Assembly: GCA_902597335.1 (NCBI GenBank)
Contig: CACJXK010000005.1
Span: 1-64,000, forward strand
Length of the DNA stretch: 64,000 bases
Source: an uncultured Pelagibacteraceae bacterium
GTDB taxonomy: Bacteria; Pseudomonadota; Alphaproteobacteria; Pelagibacterales; Pelagibacteraceae
Direction of reading: 5' to 3'
The stretch's first letter is position 1. Every line of letters starts with the position of its first letter. The notes below the pieces were generated by a model that was not told the origin of the DNA, did no database searches, and saw only the letters and a program-made list of their open reading frames with translations. A program made the position numbers and the translations under genes. Below are positions 16,793 through 26,132 of the stretch, in pieces.

Positions 16793-18274
16793 TTATCTGA
16801 TTGAGAAAGGATCTAAAGTTGGTTCATCAGAAGTATAATACCAAGTAGTTTTAACTCTAGTATAATCTTTAATTGACTCCATTCCTGCTTCCTTTCCATA
16901 CCCGCTATCTTTAATTCCTCCAAAAGGTGCAGAAGGTGAAATTAGTCTATACGTATTAACAAATGTAATTCCTGCCCTAATAGCATTAGATACTCTCAAA
17001 CCTCTAGCAAAGTCACTGGTGTATACACCAGAAGATAATCCATATTGATTATCATTCATTTTTTCTATGACTTCCTTTTCATCATTAAATTTCATGACAG
17101 ATAAAACTGGTCCAAAGAGTTCATTTTCAGCAGTTGGAAGACTGTGATTATCACACTCAATTATTGTTGGAGGAAAATAATAACCTTCATTAGAAAATGG
17201 ATGTCTTTTTCCTCCACATCTAACCTTTCCACCTTGCTCTATTGTTTTTTTTATATTTTTTTCAATAATTTCCAGTTGCTTAAAGTTACTTAAAGGGCCC
17301 ATTTCAGTATCAGGATCCATTGGAGCACCAATTTTAATTTTTTCAGCTCTTTTTGTAAGTTTATCAAGAAACTCATCATAAATTCCTTTTTGCAAATATA
17401 ATCTTGAACCTGCAATACAACTTTGTCCACTAGCACCAAATATACCTGCAGTAATTCCATTGATAGCATTTTCCTGATGTGCATCATCAAATACTGCAAC
17501 TGGACTTTTTCCACCTAATTCTAAACTAACCTCTGACAAGTTTTCTGCAGAATTTCTAATAATATGTCTTGCAGTTTCAGGTCCTCCTGTAAAAGCCACT
17601 TTCTCAACTAAATCATGCGTGGTTAAAGCTTTACCACATGGATCTCCAAATCCCGTAATCACATTTACTACTCCTTTTGGAATACCAGTTTCCTCTATAA
17701 GTTTTGCAAATTCAAACATCACAGCAGGTGCAAGCTCAGAGGATTTAATCACAACTGTATTTCCCATAGCTAGAGCTGGAGCAAGTTTTGTTGCTGTTAA
17801 AAACATCTGGGAGTTCCATGGCACAATTGCTGCAATAACACCTATAGGTATTCTTGAGGTTATAGCTTGAATATTTGGTTTGTCTATTGGAAGAACAGTA
17901 CCTTCAACTTTATCAGCCATACCAGCGTAATAGTCATAATATTCTGCTATATAGTTTGCTTGCTTGTTGGTTTCTCTAAATAGCTTTCCAGTATCAATCG
18001 TTTCAATCTTGCCAAGTAATTCTGCATTGTCTCTAAGTTTTTTTCCAATAGCTCTTAAAAATTTAGCTCTTTCTCTTGGTAATATTTTTGGCCAATCCCC
18101 TTCAAAAGCTTTCTGAGCAGCTTTAACTGCTTTATCGACATCATTGGCACTTGCTTCTGGAACAACAGCCCATGGTTTGTTATCTTCTGGGTTTAATGTT
18201 TCAAAAGTTTTTTTAGTATCAGAGTCAACCCATTCTCCTCCAATAAACATTTTATATTTTTTTAATTCAGGCAT
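16793..18274 (-). CDS. NAD(P)-dependent aldehyde dehydrogenase
   Basis: This 493-residue ALDH-superfamily enzyme is of normal length. Catalytic C286 lies in SGQSCIAGSR, the general base E252 in LELGGKSP, and the oxyanion N154 in VPWNSQ; K177 is the cofactor-contact lysine in VIKSSE. It overlaps the hydrolase gene upstream by 8 bp. The order LLM monooxygenase, hydrolase, ALDH resembles the trigonelline pathway, where TgnC oxidises the ring-opened aldehyde, so a ring-cleavage aldehyde is a reasonable substrate. Betaine-aldehyde-like or other aldehydes cannot be excluded. Confidence 0.88.
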   Translation of the reverse strand: MPELKKYKMFIGGEWVDSDTKKTFETLNPEDNKPWAVVPEASANDVDKAVKAAQKAFEGDWPKILPRERAKFLRAIGKKLRDNAELLGKIETIDTGKLFRETNKQANYIAEYYDYYAGMADKVEGTVLPIDKPNIQAITSRIPIGVIAAIVPWNSQMFLTATKLAPALAMGNTVVIKSSELAPAVMFEFAKLIEETGIPKGVVNVITGFGDPCGKALTTHDLVEKVAFTGGPETARHIIRNSAENLSEVSLELGGKSPVAVFDDAHQENAINGITAGIFGASGQSCIAGSRLYLQKGIYDEFLDKLTKRAEKIKIGAPMDPDTEMGPLSNFKQLEIIEKNIKKTIEQGGKVRCGGKRHPFSNEGYYFPPTIIECDNHSLPTAENELFGPVLSVMKFNDEKEVIEKMNDNQYGLSSGVYTSDFARGLRVSNAIRAGITFVNTYRLISPSAPFGGIKDSGYGKEAGMESIKDYTRVKTTWYYTSDEPTLDPFSIR

Positions 18275-19040
18275 TTTGTATATGGTCTTTTATTGTATTA
18301 TTTACATCATCTGAGCATTCAATACTACAGAGATGTTTTCCTTTAGGAATAATTTTTACAACAGAATTTTTAATTTTTTTACCTAAATTAATTGACATTT
18401 CTGGGGTTGATCCCACATCACCTTCACCAGTTATCACTAAAGTTTTAGTCTTGATGTTTTCAAATTTTTCATTGTCTTGATGTTTCACGAATAAGGAATA
18501 GATCTTTATAAAATTATTCATATTATTGTTTTGAAGAATATTGAAAATTTTATCGGAGATGCCTGGATTTTTATTTAAAAAATCTTCTGTAAACCACCTT
18601 TTAAGAGCATCTTTAGTAAGTTTATGATCTTTTTTGGTCTGTTCAAATCTATCATTTACAATTTTTTGCTCTTTATCAGATCGATTAAATATAGAACACA
18701 AAAGTGTAAGAGAAGCTAATCTATCGTTAAATCTTGAAGCAAAATTTCTTGCAATTAATGAACCTATAGAAAAACCAACTAAGTGAACTTTATTAAATTT
18801 TAATTCATCCATTAAGTTTAATATTTGATTGGAAAAATCATCAAAACTTAAATCATTTTTGTTTAAAGGTGTTTTACCATGACCTAGAATATCATAAATT
18901 AAAACAGTATTATCAAATTCATTTATCTGTGAATCCCATATAGAGTGATCAAGTCCCACACCGTGGATAAATATGATTGGAGTTCTATCTTTTTTATTTA
19001 ATATATAGAATGTACCTTTTGAGTCTGTTGCATGAATCAT
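18267..19040 (-). CDS. Alpha/beta hydrolase (enol-lactonase/amidase-like)
   Basis: This is a 257-residue alpha/beta-hydrolase fold enzyme. The nucleophile elbow is G-F-S91-I-G, the oxyanion loop is HGVGLDHSIWD and the catalytic His lies in GKHLCSIE near the C-terminus. It resembles PcaD-like lactonases by the RWFTEDFLNKNPG cap segment. It shares that segment with the hydrolase at 32504, so the two are paralogues. In trigonelline breakdown TgnD, a hydrolase of this fold, cuts the N-formyl enamine; a comparable role is inferred here from neighbours, not shown. Confidence 0.85.
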   Translation of the reverse strand: MIHATDSKGTFYILNKKDRTPIIFIHGVGLDHSIWDSQINEFDNTVLIYDILGHGKTPLNKNDLSFDDFSNQILNLMDELKFNKVHLVGFSIGSLIARNFASRFNDRLASLTLLCSIFNRSDKEQKIVNDRFEQTKKDHKLTKDALKRWFTEDFLNKNPGISDKIFNILQNNNMNNFIKIYSLFVKHQDNEKFENIKTKTLVITGEGDVGSTPEMSINLGKKIKNSVVKIIPKGKHLCSIECSDDVNNTIKDHIQNA

Positions 19041-19042
19041 TA

Positions 19043-19630
19043 TTACTTTGGTTCAATGCCCATTTCCTTCATGTCTTGGTATCTATCACCTGTTCTAGCA
19101 TGTGCTCTTCCAGTTGAAGCACCTCCAATTGCGATTACAATTTCGTCATCAAATGGAGCATCATGTATTGTAAACTCATGTGTTAAATAATAAGGCCTTA
19201 AACCTGAGTCAGTTTTATGCATCATTGGGATTGATATTTTTGATCCGGCAGGACCCCTTGTGTTCGTAAAACTTAGGTAAGAGGTACCACCGACCGCATC
19301 TCTAAATTTATTACCAAATCTCAAAGTGTGAATGAAAGCAGATGCATGCTCAATTTCTCCATTTAATCCAACTACACCGGCTTTTCCATAAGCTAATATT
19401 TTATCAGGAGAACCTATTTCTTTAATTAATTCTGGGACAAGTAAATCTCCAAGTTTTGGAGCTAGATCTAAAATTATGGGTTTTAAATCTTCTACAAAAC
19501 CTTTCCCGTCCCAAGGATTTTTAAAAACTGCTGCTACAGAAACCATTAAAACTGGATCTTTAGCTTCTTTTCCACCCTCAATAAAAGTTTTATCTACAAA
19601 TTTACTAAATTTTCTTAATTCTAATTTCAT
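19043..19630 (-). CDS. AA_synth family (DUF1185) protein
   Basis: This 195-residue protein matches the amino-acid synthesis family PF06684 by the blocks GKGFVEDLKPIILDLAPKLG, GEIEHASAFIHTLRFGNKFR and the C-terminal DDEIVIAIGGASTGRAHARTGDR. Despite the family name no reaction has been established. It sits 2 bp from both the ThDP enzyme and the hydrolase, so it is an integral operon member. Similar proteins are found beside ring-cleavage and hydrolase genes, which suggests a lyase or hydrolase role in catabolism (inference). Confidence 0.75.
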   Translation of the reverse strand: MKLELRKFSKFVDKTFIEGGKEAKDPVLMVSVAAVFKNPWDGKGFVEDLKPIILDLAPKLGDLLVPELIKEIGSPDKILAYGKAGVVGLNGEIEHASAFIHTLRFGNKFRDAVGGTSYLSFTNTRGPAGSKISIPMMHKTDSGLRPYYLTHEFTIHDAPFDDEIVIAIGGASTGRAHARTGDRYQDMKEMGIEPK

Positions 19631-19632
19631 TT

Positions 19633-21327
19633 TTAAATTCGATGTGTAAAGCTATCTCTTCTAAAACTGTATAATGCTTTTGGATCTACATCAACATCTA
19701 TAACAACTGGTTTGTTTGCTTTAAGTGCACTCTTAACTGCTTGATTTACCTCTGATAATTTTTTTACTTTAATTCCTTTTGCACCGTAAAGTTTAGCAAC
19801 CTCATCAAAAGGAGGACTTTGAATATCTGCGCCCAAATATCTTTCACCATAAAAATCTTTTTGGTAAGCCTTTTCGGCACCCCAACTTTTATTATTCATA
19901 ACTATTGTAATTGTATTTATTCCATGCTCTACGGCAGTGCTTAATTCTGAAATAGTCATGCCAAATCCACCATCGCCCATTAAACTAACTACAGTTTTAT
20001 TAGGTTTCGCAACCTTAATGCCTAAACCACAAGCAAATGAAAAACCTACTAATCCAAAATCTAAAGGAGTAAAAAGAGAAGGAGGATTGTAATACTCTAA
20101 AGCATCAGTAGCTTGAAGGCAAAGTGTGCCAGCATCAAGTGTAATAGCTGAATTTTTAGGAAGAACTTTTCTTAACTCTTTAAATAGTCCATTTGGTTGT
20201 ATTGGATAATTTTTAGATTTTATATTATCCCTATTTATTAAAAACTTTGATCTTTCTAATAAAAAATTATTTGTCCATTCTTTATAACTTAAAATTTTTT
20301 TTTGTTTTTTTAAATCATTCAACATTTGATTTGCCACATTTGCAGCATCGCCATGAATACCAATACTAATAGGAAAATATCTTCCTAACATTTTTTTCTC
20401 TAGTTCAACTTGAATAATTTTAGCTTTCTTGTTTATATTATCGTAAGAATAGAAAGTAGAATTAAAACCAAGTCTAGTTCCTAATGCAATAATAAGTTCT
20501 GCTTCTTTAACCAGTCTTGAAGCAACTAAATTTCCTCTTGGCCCCATTTGTCCAGCATTTAGTTTGTGACTAAATGGTATCGCATCTCCGTGTCCAGCAG
20601 CTGTTACTATTGGAACGTTTAAAAATTCAGCAAGATCAGTTACAGATTTAAATTTTGAATTATATTTTATACCTCCGCCAGCAACAATTACAGTTTTCTT
20701 AGAATTAAGAATAAGTTTTGTTGTTTTCTGAATTAAATTTTTTTTGCTTTTTAAATTACTTTCGCTTTTAAAAGACTTTTTATTTTCATTGATTTTAAAT
20801 TTTGATGTATCTGAAAGTACGTTTCTTGGTAAGTTGATACAAACTGGACCTCTCCTTGGTGACATTGCAAGATTGAATGCATCACTGAAAGCTTTTGGAA
20901 TATGACTTGCCTTTTTTACAGTCCAAGTCTTTTTGGTTATTGGATTAAATAGTGACTGTTGATCAAGTCCTTGAAATGCATCTTCCATTTTATCTTTGGT
21001 AGAATATAAACCGGCAATAGATACAACAGGCGAAAATGCTGCTTTTGCTTGAGCAATTCCTGTAACTAGATTAGTAGCTCCTGGACCGTTTTGTCCTGCA
21101 ATAATTACTCCTGGTTGATTGGAAGCTCTTGCATAACCATCGGCCATGTGTGTTCCTGTTCTTTCGTCTCTTACACCTATAAATTTAATTTTTTTTTCAT
21201 GATACAACGCATCAAACAGTTCCATTGTTGCAGAACCAATTAAACCAAAGACGTGTTTAACTTTTTCCTTTTTTAGGGATTTCACTGCCGCTTGACCACC
21301 GGTCAAGGTATTCTTGGACTTAATCAC
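19633..21327 (-). CDS. Thiamine-diphosphate enzyme of the acetolactate-synthase/benzoylformate-decarboxylase class
   Basis: This is a 564-residue ThDP enzyme with the three-domain layout. The catalytic Glu is E55 in RDERTGTHMADGYARA, the central domain contains LGTRLGFNSTFYSY, and the metal/ThDP motif MGDGGFGM ends in MNN about 28 residues later. Such enzymes decarboxylate or carboligate 2-oxo acids. The neighbours do not suggest branched-chain synthesis (there is no IlvN or IlvC), so a catabolic decarboxylase or acyl-transfer role is more likely. The start overlaps the LLM stop by 4 bp. Confidence 0.85.
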   Translation of the reverse strand: MIKSKNTLTGGQAAVKSLKKEKVKHVFGLIGSATMELFDALYHEKKIKFIGVRDERTGTHMADGYARASNQPGVIIAGQNGPGATNLVTGIAQAKAAFSPVVSIAGLYSTKDKMEDAFQGLDQQSLFNPITKKTWTVKKASHIPKAFSDAFNLAMSPRRGPVCINLPRNVLSDTSKFKINENKKSFKSESNLKSKKNLIQKTTKLILNSKKTVIVAGGGIKYNSKFKSVTDLAEFLNVPIVTAAGHGDAIPFSHKLNAGQMGPRGNLVASRLVKEAELIIALGTRLGFNSTFYSYDNINKKAKIIQVELEKKMLGRYFPISIGIHGDAANVANQMLNDLKKQKKILSYKEWTNNFLLERSKFLINRDNIKSKNYPIQPNGLFKELRKVLPKNSAITLDAGTLCLQATDALEYYNPPSLFTPLDFGLVGFSFACGLGIKVAKPNKTVVSLMGDGGFGMTISELSTAVEHGINTITIVMNNKSWGAEKAYQKDFYGERYLGADIQSPPFDEVAKLYGAKGIKVKKLSEVNQAVKSALKANKPVVIDVDVDPKALYSFRRDSFTHRI

Positions 21328-22493
21328 GATACTTTTTTAACTTCAGTATCTAGATCATCTTTAAAGTTAGGCATTACTTTTTCAGTGAATAATTTAATAC
21401 TTTTCATACAATCTTCATGTTTAACACCCGGAAAATTAGACCATACTTGAAGATTTTGAAGATTTAGCTCTGATTGAAGTTCTTTTATCTTATCTGTTAC
21501 GTATTCAGGAGTACCAAATAACATATTTCTCTTGTGTAAAAACTCATAGTTAAGAAGATCTAATTTCCCTTCTGTTTGTGGAAGTTCTTCACCCGGATCC
21601 ATATGATTTCCTAGACCTCTCCAATGACAAACCCATCTCATATAATTTACCATGTGTTCACCAGCTTTCTCTTTGGCTTCTTCCATTGTATCTGCAACAA
21701 ACATATCTCTAACAAGAGTTACCCCTTCTCCCAAAGGAACATTTTTTTTTGTAACTTCTGATCTCTTATTTTTGTATGCTTCAAATCTTATTTTGAGTGC
21801 TTTTACAGTAGGTATCCACATAATTACGTTAATATTATTTTCTGCAGCCCACTCAATAGATCTTATGCCATCAACAACTTGATGTATTGGAGGATGTGGA
21901 TTTTGATATGGCTTAGGCAGAACACTAATTTTTTTCATAGTGCTATCTTCCATATTCATAAACTCTTCACTAGGTGGACTCATATCATGTTGCCACACAT
22001 AGTTAGGTGACGGATAAGTATAGAATTCTCCTTCGTGATTAAAAAATTTTTCTGACCAAGCTTTTTTTAAAATTTCTAATGTCTCTGCAAACAATCTAAA
22101 GTTTTTTGCCTGATCTTTTAAATCTGCTTCTTTATTTAGATTTATTGCTTCTCGACCATAAACTCCTCTGGCAACACCAACTTCTACTCTTCCTTTAGAA
22201 AGTTGATCAAGTGTAGCGATATCTTCTGCCAATCTTATTGGGTTATGAAAAGTAATTACGTTTGCAGCTTGTCCTATTCTTATATTTTTTGTTCTTGCTG
22301 CAGCATCTGCTCCTAACATTAAGGGATTAGTACACGACTCCATTCCCTCATGATTAAAATGATGTTCTGTAAACCATATTGAATTCCAATTATTTTGATC
22401 ACAAAATTCTGTGATTTCTTTAGTCTCATCTAATAGCTGGTGATATGGTTTGTGAGTCCAATTTGTGGTATTACAAAAATAACCAAACTTCAT
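21324..22493 (-). CDS. LLM-class flavin-dependent monooxygenase
   Basis: This is a 389-residue bacterial-luciferase-like (alpha/beta barrel) enzyme. Blocks are SIWFTEHHFNHEG, IRIGQAANVITFHNPIRLAE and LSKGRVEVGVARGVYGRE. It probably uses reduced FMN and O2. A flavin reductase gene, the usual partner in two-component systems such as TgnA/TgnB, was not found in the window. It is the first gene of the operon, with a near-perfect Shine-Dalgarno 5 bp before the ATG. The sequence is consistent with an oxygenase starting attack on an N-heterocycle, but the substrate is unknown. Confidence 0.85.
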   Translation of the reverse strand: MKFGYFCNTTNWTHKPYHQLLDETKEITEFCDQNNWNSIWFTEHHFNHEGMESCTNPLMLGADAAARTKNIRIGQAANVITFHNPIRLAEDIATLDQLSKGRVEVGVARGVYGREAINLNKEADLKDQAKNFRLFAETLEILKKAWSEKFFNHEGEFYTYPSPNYVWQHDMSPPSEEFMNMEDSTMKKISVLPKPYQNPHPPIHQVVDGIRSIEWAAENNINVIMWIPTVKALKIRFEAYKNKRSEVTKKNVPLGEGVTLVRDMFVADTMEEAKEKAGEHMVNYMRWVCHWRGLGNHMDPGEELPQTEGKLDLLNYEFLHKRNMLFGTPEYVTDKIKELQSELNLQNLQVWSNFPGVKHEDCMKSIKLFTEKVMPNFKDDLDTEVKKVS

Positions 22494-22594
22494 TAAAGCC
22501 TCCTTTAAAAATTAATTTAAAGACGACCGATCCCACTTTCGTATAAGATTTTACGACGAGTTATGTATCGCTTTATGTGACAATATTATTATTC
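22494..22594 (-). promoter_or_regulatory. Operon leader with strong Shine-Dalgarno
   Basis: This 101-bp gap precedes the LLM start on the minus strand. It holds AAAGGAGGC (22498-22506), the strongest ribosome site in the window, about 5 bp from the ATG. A short inverted repeat TCGTA/TACGA (5-bp arms) lies around 22540-22557. A TTGTCA hexamer occurs near 22577, but no good -10 box was found at 17 bp, so the promoter itself is not assigned. Confidence 0.45.
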
Positions 22595-23566
22595 TTATCT
22601 TTGATATTCAACGAATTTTTTTAAAGACTTATTTAGAAATTTATCATATCTGATGCCACCGTTACTAAATCTTCGCTTATTTAAAAAGGAAAGATTCATT
22701 TTAAAGTCATAAGAAGGCTCAAAAAAGAAAGGAACAGAGAGCCTTTTTTGCTTATTCCACAATACCCTATGATTTGTTGCTTTAAACTTACCTTTGCTTA
22801 AATATTCTAGCGCTCTACCTGTATTCACTACCAAGGCATTTTTATTGAAAGGAACATCATGCCATTTTTTTGTTTTCCGGTTTTGAACTTGAAGACCACC
22901 TTTTTTATTTTGATATAAAACTGTGAAAATACCACTATCGACATGTGTTTCACATCCAAGTGCGACCCCATCTTGTTTTGATATTTCAACTGGTTTAGAT
23001 TGATTTGGGTAATAATTAAATCTTAAAGTACTGAGTGTTTTTAATCTTGAAAAAACTTTTTTAGATAAATTGGGGTCTTTTTTATAAAGTTTTATAATAC
23101 TTTTAAAAAGAGTCTCGCTTAAATTAAATAAATTTTCAAAATAATCTGCTAGTTTTGCAATAGATTGCTTATTAAATGACCTCTCTATACTTAAATGCTC
23201 GATGTATTGATTTCTAGTTTTTTTTGAAAAATCCTTTGTTACTTTTAAGTCACCTAAGTCTAATCCTTCTTTTCCATTAACATCATTTGGAAAATATCCT
23301 CGATAAATATTTTTACTCTTTTTATTCCATTTTTTTGGTGCTAATTTGAATTTATTGTTTTTATGTGATTTAAAAAAATTTTCTCCAATTTTGCATACTT
23401 TATTTATTTTTTTTAATTTTATTCCATGACCAATTATTTGAAAAAAACCAACCTCAACACAAGCTTTTTCGATTTCCCTTGTAATTTTTAATGTTGCTTT
23501 TGAATTAAAGTTATTTTTTAGAATAGGATTTATATTTATTGTTGGAATATAATTTTTTCTTATCAT
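22595..23566 (-). CDS. Isopenicillin-N-synthase-like Fe(II)/2-oxoglutarate oxygenase
   Basis: This 323-residue protein has the IPNS/DIOX layout: an N-terminal DIOX_N region (about 5-125) with GFFQIIGHGI, then the 2OG-FeII_Oxy domain. Iron ligands are H208-x-D210 and H266 (TNHRV), and R275-x-S277 matches the RxS 2-oxoglutarate clamp. It is very Lys-rich (alkaline). Bacterial members include ethylene-forming and oxidative-decarboxylation enzymes, but the substrate here is unknown. It overlaps the upstream DMT transporter by 4 bp, so the pair is co-translated and may act on the same metabolite. Confidence 0.85.
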   Translation of the reverse strand: MIRKNYIPTININPILKNNFNSKATLKITREIEKACVEVGFFQIIGHGIKLKKINKVCKIGENFFKSHKNNKFKLAPKKWNKKSKNIYRGYFPNDVNGKEGLDLGDLKVTKDFSKKTRNQYIEHLSIERSFNKQSIAKLADYFENLFNLSETLFKSIIKLYKKDPNLSKKVFSRLKTLSTLRFNYYPNQSKPVEISKQDGVALGCETHVDSGIFTVLYQNKKGGLQVQNRKTKKWHDVPFNKNALVVNTGRALEYLSKGKFKATNHRVLWNKQKRLSVPFFFEPSYDFKMNLSFLNKRRFSNGGIRYDKFLNKSLKKFVEYQR

Positions 23567-24513
23567 CTATTCGCTGGTGTATCTGTAGCAATCATTTGTC
23601 CTCGGACTTTTTCTCTAAAATAAATATATACGCCAGCACCAATAATTATTGATGCACCCAGAAAAGTTCTTGGCACTGGTATTGTTTCAAATAATATATA
23701 ACCAGCTACCATTGCAAACACTATGTATGAATACTCAAATAATGAAACCACAGAAGGTGAGGCAATACTATAGGCAGTAAATACACAAAAAAATGAAATC
23801 GAAGCAACTATTCCCATAATTAAAACATAGGGCCATGCCTCTCCTGGATTAGTAAACCATTCTCTAACAATAAATTGCAAAGTTGGATCTGTAAAAGTGT
23901 TAAATTTTCCATCGCCGCTAACAAAAAATATTACCAAGCTTGCAAATAATGCAAAAATATAAAGCCAAGTCATTTGAGTATAAATACTATCTTTATCGGA
24001 TGTATATTTTGTTATTGTCATAGAGATTGAATAGCAAAGCGCACATGCTACAGGTGCTAATTTAAAGAAATTAAAATCATCTAAAGATGGATTTAAAACA
24101 ATCAATACTCCAATAAATCCAACTACAATTGCACTCCATCTTCTAATTCCAATTTTTTCTTTTAAGAAAAATTTAGCAAACATAGACATAAAGAATGGGC
24201 AGGAGAAAAATAGTGCACTTGTCATAGCAAGTGTCATAAAAGTCAGTGAAATATAAAAAAAACTAAAACCAAAGAAAAAACATACAACTCTTATTAGTGT
24301 TAATAATGGGTAATGGGTTTTTAAAGATATTGTTTTTTTAGTTATTAAAACAAAGGATAGCAAAAACACTGATTGTATAAGGGTTCTTCCAAAATAAAGC
24401 TCGAATAATGCAATATCCTCAAAAATGAATTTAATTAAAGAGTCTTGAATTGAAAAAAAAGCCATACCAGTCATTATAAAAAAAATACCTCTGGTATTTT
24501 GGTTTGTGTCCAT
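23563..24513 (-). CDS. EamA/DMT family transporter
   Basis: This 316-residue, ten-helix DMT transporter carries the N-terminal IFFIMTGMAFFSIQDSLIKF and the second-repeat VASISFFCVFTAYSIASPSV. It resembles the RhaT/EamA group and is similar in layout to the protein at 42242. The C-terminus is a hydrophilic tail (REKVRGQMIATDTPANR). It overlaps the IPNS-like oxygenase gene, which suggests it carries that enzyme's substrate or product (inference). Confidence 0.82.
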   Translation of the reverse strand: MDTNQNTRGIFFIMTGMAFFSIQDSLIKFIFEDIALFELYFGRTLIQSVFLLSFVLITKKTISLKTHYPLLTLIRVVCFFFGFSFFYISLTFMTLAMTSALFFSCPFFMSMFAKFFLKEKIGIRRWSAIVVGFIGVLIVLNPSLDDFNFFKLAPVACALCYSISMTITKYTSDKDSIYTQMTWLYIFALFASLVIFFVSGDGKFNTFTDPTLQFIVREWFTNPGEAWPYVLIMGIVASISFFCVFTAYSIASPSVVSLFEYSYIVFAMVAGYILFETIPVPRTFLGASIIIGAGVYIYFREKVRGQMIATDTPANR

Positions 24514-24548
24514 GAGACACCTATATCAAATCAGTGGTGATAATAATA

Positions 24549-26132
24549 TTAATTATTTAAAATTGCCTCTGAGCCTTTTTCAGCAATCATAAGTGTAGGA
24601 GCATTTAGGTTTGCACTTGGTATTTCTGGTATCACTGATGCATCAATCACTCTTAAATTTCCAATCCCATTTACTTTCAAATCTTGATCCACTACTGCCA
24701 TATCATCAACTCCCATTTTGCATGTTCCACAAGGATGATATGCAGTGTCTGCTTTCGATCTAATATATTCATTTAATTCATCATCTGACTGTGCATCAAA
24801 ACCTGGCCCAACTTCATCACCAGCGTGCTCTGCTAAAGCTGGCTGTGATAGAATTTTTCTTGCAACATGAATACACTCCCTTGTTTGTTTAAGATCTTCT
24901 TCTTCTTTTAAATAATTAAATAAAATTTTAGGATAATCGTATGGGTCTGAAGAATTAAGTGTTATTTCACCTCTACTTTTTGGATGATTTGGACTTGCAT
25001 GTAATTGATAACCATGTGAGTCAGGATCTTCTAGGCCATGATTTATCACAAATGATGGAAAAAAATGAAATTGAATATTAGCAACTTTTCTATCAGGCGA
25101 TGATTTTGCAAAACCACCAGCCTCTAAAAATGATTTTGAGCAGGGTCCAGATTTAAACATAAACCATTGCATACCTGCTAAAATTTTAGGTATTAATTTT
25201 GTGTATGTGTAAAGTGTATTAGGAGTTTTACATTTTTGTTGTATGTAAGTTTCAAGATGATCTTGTAAATTTTTTCCAACACCCTTTGAGTGATGAATAA
25301 CTTCAATACCATTATCTCTAAGATGGTTTCCATCACCTATACCAGATAACATTAATAATTGTGGAGAATTTATAGATCCTCCACTCAAAATGACTTCCTT
25401 ATTTGCATAAATCTTTTCAACTTTGTTATTTATTTTTACTTGAAGACCAACTGCTTTTTTTCCCTCAAATAGTATCTTTTCTACAAATGAGTTTTTTAAA
25501 ATATTTAAATTTTTTCTATTTTTAACAGGGTTTAAATAATACTTGGCAACTCCAGCTCTCTCGCCTTGATGCATTGTAGTATCAAACATGCCAAAACCTT
25601 CTTGTTCCTCACCATTCATATCTATATTTGTTTTGTGACCTGCTTCAGCTGCAGCATCAATAAATGCTTTGAATAATGGATTTGAATTTTTAGATAAATT
25701 TACTGGAAGGGGTCCCAATGAACCTCTGTATTGATTTTCACCTTCAGACCAAGTTTCAATCTTCTTAAAATAAGGAAGAACTTTATCATAAGACCAGTTA
25801 TCTAAACCAAAATTTTCCCATCTGGTGTAGTCATCTCTATTACCTCTTACAAAAACCATCCCATTGTGAGATGAACATCCTCCAATCATTTTTCCTCTAG
25901 GGCAAAAAACACGTCTATTGTTTAAATATGGTTCAGGTTCTGAATAATATTTCCAATTATATTTGGGGTCATGCATTGTATATAGAAGAGCTAATGGCAT
26001 TTTAACCTTCCAAATATCACTAGATCCACCTGCCTCAAATATAGCTACAGAATTATTTATATCTTGCGATAATCTGTTTGCAACTACACATCCAGCCGAA
26101 CCAGCTCCAACTATTAAATAATCAAAATTCAT
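24549..26132 (-). CDS. GMC-family FAD oxidoreductase, choline-dehydrogenase-like
   Basis: This is a 527-residue GMC oxidoreductase. It has the FAD-binding GAGSAGCVVANRL motif near the N-terminus, the GMC signature 1 region PRGKMIGGCSSHNGMVFVRG, signature 2 in GGSINSPQLLMLSGIG, and the catalytic His in DTAYHPCGTCKMG. It resembles BetA-type choline dehydrogenases but the family has many alcohol substrates. It overlaps the HD-oxygenase gene by 4 bp in a cluster for quaternary amines, so oxidation of choline or another amino-alcohol is plausible. No betaine-aldehyde dehydrogenase is adjacent. Confidence 0.85.
   Translation of the reverse strand: MNFDYLIVGAGSAGCVVANRLSQDINNSVAIFEAGGSSDIWKVKMPLALLYTMHDPKYNWKYYSEPEPYLNNRRVFCPRGKMIGGCSSHNGMVFVRGNRDDYTRWENFGLDNWSYDKVLPYFKKIETWSEGENQYRGSLGPLPVNLSKNSNPLFKAFIDAAAEAGHKTNIDMNGEEQEGFGMFDTTMHQGERAGVAKYYLNPVKNRKNLNILKNSFVEKILFEGKKAVGLQVKINNKVEKIYANKEVILSGGSINSPQLLMLSGIGDGNHLRDNGIEVIHHSKGVGKNLQDHLETYIQQKCKTPNTLYTYTKLIPKILAGMQWFMFKSGPCSKSFLEAGGFAKSSPDRKVANIQFHFFPSFVINHGLEDPDSHGYQLHASPNHPKSRGEITLNSSDPYDYPKILFNYLKEEEDLKQTRECIHVARKILSQPALAEHAGDEVGPGFDAQSDDELNEYIRSKADTAYHPCGTCKMGVDDMAVVDQDLKVNGIGNLRVIDASVIPEIPSANLNAPTLMIAEKGSEAILNN

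Noticed and set aside
22494..22594. Riboswitch in the leader of the LLM operon
   Set aside because: Only short weak inverted repeats were seen; a strong ribosome site is all that can be supported.
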